The notes beneath the pieces are model-generated. The model saw only the letters and a list, made by a program, of their open reading frames with translations. It searched no databases and was not told the origin of the DNA. A program made the translations under genes and the position numbers. Positions 54,301 through 64,000 of a DNA stretch of 64,000 bases are shown piece by piece. How positions within the stretch are numbered: position 1 is the stretch's first letter; every line of letters starts with the position of its first letter. Location: assembly GCF_040436345.1 (NCBI RefSeq), contig NC_133230.1, positions 19,726,197 through 19,790,196 of the forward strand, written 5' to 3'. This DNA is from Pagrus major (Eukaryota > Chordata > Actinopteri > Spariformes > Sparidae).

Positions 54301-54474
54301 TAGTTACAACATGCACATATACAAAAGGTATTCATCAACAAAAAGTACTACTCCATTTTGCAGAATTAAACTAAGACTCATCTATCACTAAAAACAATAT
54401 GTTGTCACTCTGTTATGCTTAGAAACAAAAACACGTTTTACTTCATAATAAAACAACCAACAACGATAAGGAAT

Positions 54475-56069
54475 GCTTTGAAGGATTTTATTCAATACTG
54501 CAAAGAAATTATACGGTCCCCTCGTTGAACAAACCAAGCACTGGCTTATGTGGTGAAAGGAACCTTGCAGACTTCCTCCCCCAAGTCTCCTATAAATACT
54601 TTGCTTGCCAGGCCACTCTGGGCTCACTCCAGCCCGAAACCAAGAGAAGAAACTAAGAAACACAGTATCAACTTTAAATTTCAAACCACATTCAACATTT
54701 TTTCACTATTCACATCATACGCAAATTACTCTACTCATCAAAGTTACATATGTACAGGTATGGTTGGAACCTTGTCGGCAAGCAAGTGCTTTAGAAAAAG
54801 TAAAACAAGTTCCCCCCAAAAGCAAGTAAAAAATGAAAATCACATAAATTCAAATGAAATTTTCTGCACTGCTCTGTTCATAATGAGTCCATTATCGGAA
54901 CACAAACAGAGATAATTAGAGGCCCGCACTTTTTTTTTTCCACTGTGACAAAGCATTTACATAGTTCCTCTTGCAAAACTGACAATTTGAGTTGATGACT
55001 TGATCAATGTTTTTACTCTTGAGCTTGCCTGGAGATCTTTCTAAAGAAGCAAAAGTTGCACTTGAAGGACAAATCAAATTCTGGCCTGTGTATCTGCAAA
55101 AGCATTGTCATGAGCACAAATGAAGTTGTATGAAGAAGTCTGTTTGCCCACATATCACTTTGTGGTTGTTTTTGAAATCCACAATAAATAAAAATCTGTA
55201 TACTGTAGGATTAATCTCTGGGTTTAAAAAAATACTCTTTTGTCTTAAACAGCTGGATGTCATGTGTGCATTATATAATAAACAGGGCTCCACAATAACT
55301 TTTTCAGCTGGTTAGGTGTACCAGCACATAATTTAGGTTCACCCAATAACAGATTTTAATTTAATTTCTCAACAAATGATGTAAATGATTGTTAATGGGA
55401 AGCTGCAGATACATGATTTACTTCATTTAAATCACAGCACATGTGAAAACAAATTTCAGTAACAAAAATATCTTTATACAATCTGACCTGCTGAATATCA
55501 GGCATACCAGTGCAACCAATGAAAATGTTTAGTTGCATTTGACAGATTTTGGGGTGCATGAGTGGCAAAAAAAGGTTCACCCTGGAGCCCTGAGAAAAAG
55601 CTCTGCAGTAAAATTGAAGTTTTTGAAAGGACGCACTGTTCTATAGAAGGAAAGTAATGAGGACAAAGTTGTAATCAAAGTGTACACAAATAAAATAATT
55701 TCAAAAACTAAACCTTCAGGTCAATCTGCAGAATGTGACCAGTGCTCTGACAATAGCTTTTGCTCAACACACATTGCCCAGACATGTTGCTCTCAGCAAG
55801 TGTATATCAGGTGTCTCTCGAGAAAGAGCGGCGATTTCAATTCAGGCATTTTTAGGCTGGCTTGTGCTGATGTGTTTTGGTTTTGTTGAAAACAAAGTTT
55901 CAAAGGGAACAAAATAGAAAGTTTGGCAAGAAGAGAAAAGACTAAAACAAGATAAAACAAGAAGGGGGGTGAATAGGTAGAAAAAGACCAGGGTGCATCA
56001 CAGGGCCAGGAGTGGTCTGCGGAGGCCCTTTGGAGGAGGCAGCGGTCGTCGCCCCTCCTTCCAGCCCCG
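54475..56069 (-). other. zmpste24: Presumed zmpste24 3' UTR
   Basis: Noncoding sequence between the zmpste24 stop codon and the proposed AATAAA. No exon, RNA gene or strong repeat was recognised. Open frames here on both strands (for example 54550-54915, 55680-55889) have no known domain. The extent is inferred from the polyadenylation signal only. Confidence 0.4.
54487..54492 (-). terminator. zmpste24: Likely zmpste24 polyadenylation signal
   Basis: AATAAA within GTATTGAATAAAATCC on the minus strand, implying a 3' UTR of about 1.6 kb (54470-56069). No other gene was seen between this site and the stop. An earlier site within the UTR is possible. Confidence 0.45.
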
Positions 56070-60239
<4,170 letters not shown>

Positions 60240-60835
60240 CTTTGCTCTGTTTTTGCTCTATGTTGATGGAGCCCTGATGACGAGCTAGCAGGCTGATGCT
60301 AGCTGATGTTAACGTTACCTAGCCTGACTGGTAGTTTTAGGCTAGCAGCTATTTAGCTTGAGCTCTACACAAAAAAACAAACAGGCAACACTTTAAAGTT
60401 GAATAAAGAGGAACCGTCCACGCGTTAAATAGATAGATACGGACTAAAAATGTCAACTAGGAAATCTTTGCATCCAGTTTCCATTCCTGAGTCAAGGCTG
60501 TTACAGCTAATATCATTCCATTCATGCTAGATGCGAGCGAGTCTGAGGTGTAGCAACAAATTCTATCCCTACAGAAACAACACTATAAGATTGATTCCGC
60601 AGCCCTTTTATGAGGAAGTTACTGAAATCAAATGAACACATTTATAAGTGAACCAAACGTCTTAATACGAACTTAGGAAATACAATATTTTGTTTTAGTT
60701 TCAAACATGTCTTACTTTTATTTCTGTTTGTCCTGACCGTACCGTTTGAAGACTTGATACATCGCCACTTACTACAAATTTAGGGAAGCTCATTTCCGCC
60801 ATGTAAAGAAAAAAAAACTTCGGCTTGATATTTTT
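60240..60835 (-). promoter_or_regulatory. zmpste24: zmpste24 5' flank
   Basis: This holds the zmpste24 5' UTR and promoter by position. GCTAGC/TTAGC-rich text lies at 60285-60360. No TATA box or CpG island stands out, as is common for housekeeping promoters. The start site cannot be set from sequence alone. Confidence 0.4.
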
Positions 60836-60839
60836 TTTT

Positions 60840-61045
60840 AAACATGGAAAGTCATAATTGCGAAATATAAAGTCGAAAAGAAGAGAAAAGAGTAATAATT
60901 ATGAGATATAAGCCAAAAACCATGATAAAAAGTCTTTATTTTATTATTATGAGATAAACAGCCATAATTATGACATCAAATGTCATTATTATAGAATAAA
61001 GTCAAAATTATAAGATTAAAGTCGAAATTACAAGATAAAAACTCA
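60840..61045 (+). repeat. Imperfect tandem array of AAAGTCATAATTATGAGATA-like units
   Basis: About ten diverged units of 17-20 bases built on AAAGTC(A/G)(T/A)AATT(A/G)(T/C)(G/A)AGAT(A/T), e.g. AAAGTCATAATTGCGAAATA and AAAGTCGAAATTACAAGATA. It is AT-rich and lies between the zmpste24 promoter and the end of rlf. Similar motifs are common in fish genomes. Confidence 0.8.
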
Positions 61046-61049
61046 ACTC

Positions 61050-61938
61050 AAAATAATTTATAGTCTACCTGTCAGAGTAATTCAGTGATCTTATGAGAAA
61101 CAGCATAGCCATTCCAATATGAATACATTTGTAATAGATCTCATGTCTACTAATTGGCAGTTAATCATAAGAAACACTGCAGATGATGTTAAGTAATACA
61201 GTAATTAGTCATGGCCAGATTAAGATGTTTGGCGCCCCTGGGGGCAAACATTAGCTACTGGGCCCTGATTAATTCAATATGTGTATTTATTTATTTCACA
61301 GAATATTCACCATGTATTTGTAATTCCAATTATGAATATCCCTGAAGAACGTTCCTATGTCATCTGATATTGTTCTTTTAGTTGAGCATTTTCCCAAACA
61401 AAATTACAATTGATTAAATTTCCACAATGTAACTGTTACACAGTTGATGGAGTCTAGGCCCTGAAGTAGTTGGCAGCTTTGCCTGGTTGGTAATCCAGCC
61501 CATTTACAAAATTAAAGACAAAAGTAGCCCTTTAAAAACATCATTCCAGCACTTTGACCATTTTGTTGGTAGGCTAAGTAGCCCTTTCATTAGTTAAGTC
61601 TGTTGCTTAGCATAAAATTCTCATTTTATAAAAAAAAAATACTACAAGCAGAGAAAATTTACAAGAAATTAAACTGACAAGTTTGGCACCATTTTGTTCC
61701 TGTACTATCATCTATATAATGTTTCTTTTTCAATCTTGAAAACTAGTAAACAAAGCAGAGAAACATTAAAAGTGCATTGTTTCAACAAATTTAAATTCAT
61801 TGCTGACATAGGTAAATGTAAATGTTTGGCCCTTCGGCACGTCACTTAGAAGCTCCTAAGATGCCACTTCATTCTGACTCTTCCAAACGACCAAAAAGAA
61901 GTCACTTATTTGCAAAGCAGGGGGCTTTATATTTGTTT
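61050..61938. other. Intergenic between zmpste24 and rlf
   Basis: AT-rich sequence without genes. A short GGCGCCCCTGGGGGCAAAC segment at 61230-61252, followed by GGGCCCTGATTAATTC, is a likely repeat remnant. No RNA gene was seen. Confidence 0.5.
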
Positions 61939-61943
61939 CCACA

Positions 61944-61955
61944 TTTATTTTTATT
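61944..61955 (-). terminator. rlf: rlf polyadenylation signals (two AATAAA)
   Basis: Two AATAAA words on the minus strand (61944-61949 and 61950-61955), about 500 bases past the rlf stop codon, define a short 3' UTR at about 61930-62445. The UTR overlaps the segment shared with zmpste24 intron 1. Confidence 0.6.
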
Positions 61956-62445
61956 AGAAAGTGTTACATACATGTCAGCCAACACCTTTCCACTGCATCC
62001 CAACACTGATTTTTAATATAAACTGAGGTGAAAAATAACCAAACATTCCTCAAGAACTCTGTAGTAAGGAAATGTTTTTCAGTCACATTTTCACACAACT
62101 GAAAAGGCCTTGCAATACGCTACTGACCATGTCTAACAATCTGAAAATCTGTACATTTATCTTTGAGAACTACAGTATATACACTTCATGAGTTAACATA
62201 ACAGGTGTTACATGATTGCTTTTGTAATAGATGTCTAAGAAAAACAATCCACTTGAATCTCAAGTGCACCGTTTGAGCTTGTTTTTATCTTAACGCTAAT
62301 TTCTTTAACGCTTAAGTTTGGCAAATTAAAAAGCAAACAAAGAAACGTAATACTATAATTTTGGGAGAAAGAAAAATACTGGTACACAGCTCGTGAAAAT
62401 ACAAAGTAATTTGCCATAGCTATGTTAAAAAGGTGTTCAGTTAAA

Positions 62446-64000
62446 CTAACTTCCAAGAAGCAGTTTGCTGTTCTTGGTGTCTGATGGGAAGAGGTCCGGT
62501 GGGGCGGTGGTGGACACGGGTCTACCCAGAACCACCACAGGTCTGAGGTACTGAAGCTGCTTAATGGCCAGGTCCCCACACCCAGCCAGGGCTTTGTCCA
62601 AGATGGACTTCAAGTTTTGGACTGATGTGAAGTCTCCAGTCATCGCGTGTGGCTTCAGCATTGGGGAGTGAGTGCGTCTGCTGCGGGTGTGAGTGATTCC
62701 CAGCTGGTTGTTCTCCTTAACGGAACAACTGCGTCTGAAAGAGTCTCGCCGTTTCACCGGAGCTGCGTTTTTTTCTTTCGGGGATGTCTCTTGTATGAAC
62801 CTCAGGAATGAGGACTCAAAGCCAATAGGCTTATAGGCAGCAATGTCAAACGTGCGTGGAGAAGGGCTACGAGAGTTAGTATCTTTCAAGTTTGACGGCT
62901 GTTCAGACAGTTCGTTTTTCCGTTTTAGGGGCTGGCGAACTGGAGGAGTGGGAGCTGACCCGTTCACCATTTTACCACCATCCTTGGTGCCTGAAACGTC
63001 TTGGAAGCCCTCATCAGCAGTAAAGCGCAGTGAGCATGGTGGCGAGAGGTCAACAGTGACAGGACGAAGAAGAGGTTTGATTTTATCCCAGCTCAATCTT
63101 TCCTCCTGTTTCTGAGTGTTAGGTGATGGTGCTGCGGCTGACTCTTCAGTGTGCCCGCCAGTGCTCGGTTCACCGTAAAGCACCTCGTCTGCACCAACAA
63201 GGACGCCATTTCTCTCAACAGGTGGTGGTGGCTCCTCCACTTCCTCCTCTGGGAATCCCAATGAATCATGTTTATCCTCCTCCTCCTGTGCCTCTGTCTT
63301 GATTGAGTGTAAGCTCATGGGTGCAGGCTGCCCCTCTGTGTTTTCTGGCTCTGCCTGATACTCCATTTTGTGAACCACACATGCTTCTGTAACTTCTGTA
63401 ACTATTGGTGTGGCCGACTTCCTCTGAATCAGTTCTTCGAGCTGCTCAGCGGTAAAAACAAGCATAGCGTCATTCTTAACAAGATCTTCTCGACGCATGC
63501 GGTGAACCTTCAGGTAGTGCCGGTGCAGGCTTCCCATGTACGTGACGACAGAATCACAGTCCTGAACCATGCATGGGTAGGCCACACGCAAACAGCGGTC
63601 TTGACACATCTGTAGTGCTTCTTCATGTGATCTGAAGACAAAGCGGCTGAAACAATTTCTTTTGGACTTTTTTTCTCTTGGCAATGTCTTCTCCTCGACA
63701 GACTCCTTAATTATTTCCTCTGGCTGGGTGGTCTCTTCAGGCTCTGACTCGACTCGGCTCAGACTCGATATCTCAGCCTGTGTGGTGGTTGAAGCAGGTT
63801 CTTCTTTCTGAGGACTCTGCGGTGCAACAATGAGCTTCTTTTGGCATCCAGTAATTGACTTTTTGTGAGTGCTCTGTAGACGAACCACCAGTGAATCGTA
63901 GTACTCACAGTGACTATAAAGCGTATGTTTTTTAAGTGCTTCATCATGGCTGAAAACTCTGGTACAGCCTTCAAACTTGCACCTTATTAGCTCTGGTGGT
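62446..64000 (-). CDS. rlf: Zinc finger protein Rlf, C-terminal part (partial)
   Basis: Open from the window edge to a stop at 62446-62448: 517 codons of one uninterrupted exon, 5' end outside the window. Rlf is a large nuclear C2H2 zinc-finger protein; in mammals its last exon encodes most of the protein. Visible fingers: Cys7-x4-Cys12-x12-His25-x4-His30 (CKFEGCTRVFSHDEALKKH) and Cys143-x4-Cys148-x12-His161-x4-His166 (CMVQDCDSVVTYMGSLHRH), counted from the window edge, with a degenerate finger-like FRSHEEALQMC between them. Further on come acidic and proline-rich low-complexity segments (EEEVEEPPPPVERNG), basic patches (RRDSFRRS, RSRRTHSP) and the C terminus YLRPVVVLGRPVSTTAPPDL to LLLGS. 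Identification rests on this architecture and on its place next to zmpste24, as in mammals. Confidence 0.85.
   Translation of the reverse strand, partial: PPELIRCKFEGCTRVFSHDEALKKHTLYSHCEYYDSLVVRLQSTHKKSITGCQKKLIVAPQSPQKEEPASTTTQAEISSLSRVESEPEETTQPEEIIKESVEEKTLPREKKSKRNCFSRFVFRSHEEALQMCQDRCLRVAYPCMVQDCDSVVTYMGSLHRHYLKVHRMRREDLVKNDAMLVFTAEQLEELIQRKSATPIVTEVTEACVVHKMEYQAEPENTEGQPAPMSLHSIKTEAQEEEDKHDSLGFPEEEVEEPPPPVERNGVLVGADEVLYGEPSTGGHTEESAAAPSPNTQKQEERLSWDKIKPLLRPVTVDLSPPCSLRFTADEGFQDVSGTKDGGKMVNGSAPTPPVRQPLKRKNELSEQPSNLKDTNSRSPSPRTFDIAAYKPIGFESSFLRFIQETSPKEKNAAPVKRRDSFRRSCSVKENNQLGITHTRSRRTHSPMLKPHAMTGDFTSVQNLKSILDKALAGCGDLAIKQLQYLRPVVVLGRPVSTTAPPDLFPSDTKNSKLLLGS

Noticed and set aside
62843-63615. 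Plus-strand frames opposite rlf
   Set aside because: Shadow frames of the long rlf coding exon on the minus strand.

Overview
The window looks like nuclear DNA of a bony fish, probably a percomorph teleost. It is AT-rich, has long CA/TG microsatellites, carries several interspersed repeats I recognise from teleost genomes, and contains intron-rich vertebrate genes with canonical GT/AG splice sites. No bacterial, plasmid or viral features were seen.

Layout. Positions 1-47,800 form a gene-poor stretch with no protein-coding gene I can name. It holds microsatellites, a minisatellite (about 20,220-20,680), a LINE 3' end (about 26,885-27,270), several decayed teleost repeats, and two unproven exon-like segments (minus 10,903-11,014; plus 1,342-1,397). 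Positions 47,809-64,000 are gene-dense, with four genes all on the minus strand, so transcription runs from high to low coordinates: rlf (3' part only, cut by the window end), zmpste24 (9 coding exons, 468 aa), atp5if1 (3 coding exons, 107 aa) and rpl13a (7 coding exons, 205 aa after allowing for two frameshifts).

The genes do unrelated housekeeping jobs: a zinc-finger nuclear protein (Rlf), the ER/nuclear-envelope CAAX protease that processes prelamin A (Zmpste24), the mitochondrial ATP synthase inhibitor IF1, and large-subunit ribosomal protein uL13 (Rpl13a). The rlf-zmpste24 pair is also adjacent in human chromosome 1p34. rpl13a and atp5if1 lie on other loci in human, so that junction is fish-lineage or rearranged synteny.

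The most informative noncoding content is in the rpl13a introns. Five box C/D snoRNAs can be read there on the host strand: a SNORD34 homologue, a SNORD33 homologue, a SNORD32-like copy carrying the SNORD33 guide, and two near-identical copies (introns 4 and 6) of a snoRNA I could not assign. Other notable points are two one-base deletions in A-runs of the last rpl13a exon, a duplication linking the rlf 3' UTR to zmpste24 intron 1, and a dead Tc1/mariner transposase fragment between rpl13a and atp5if1.
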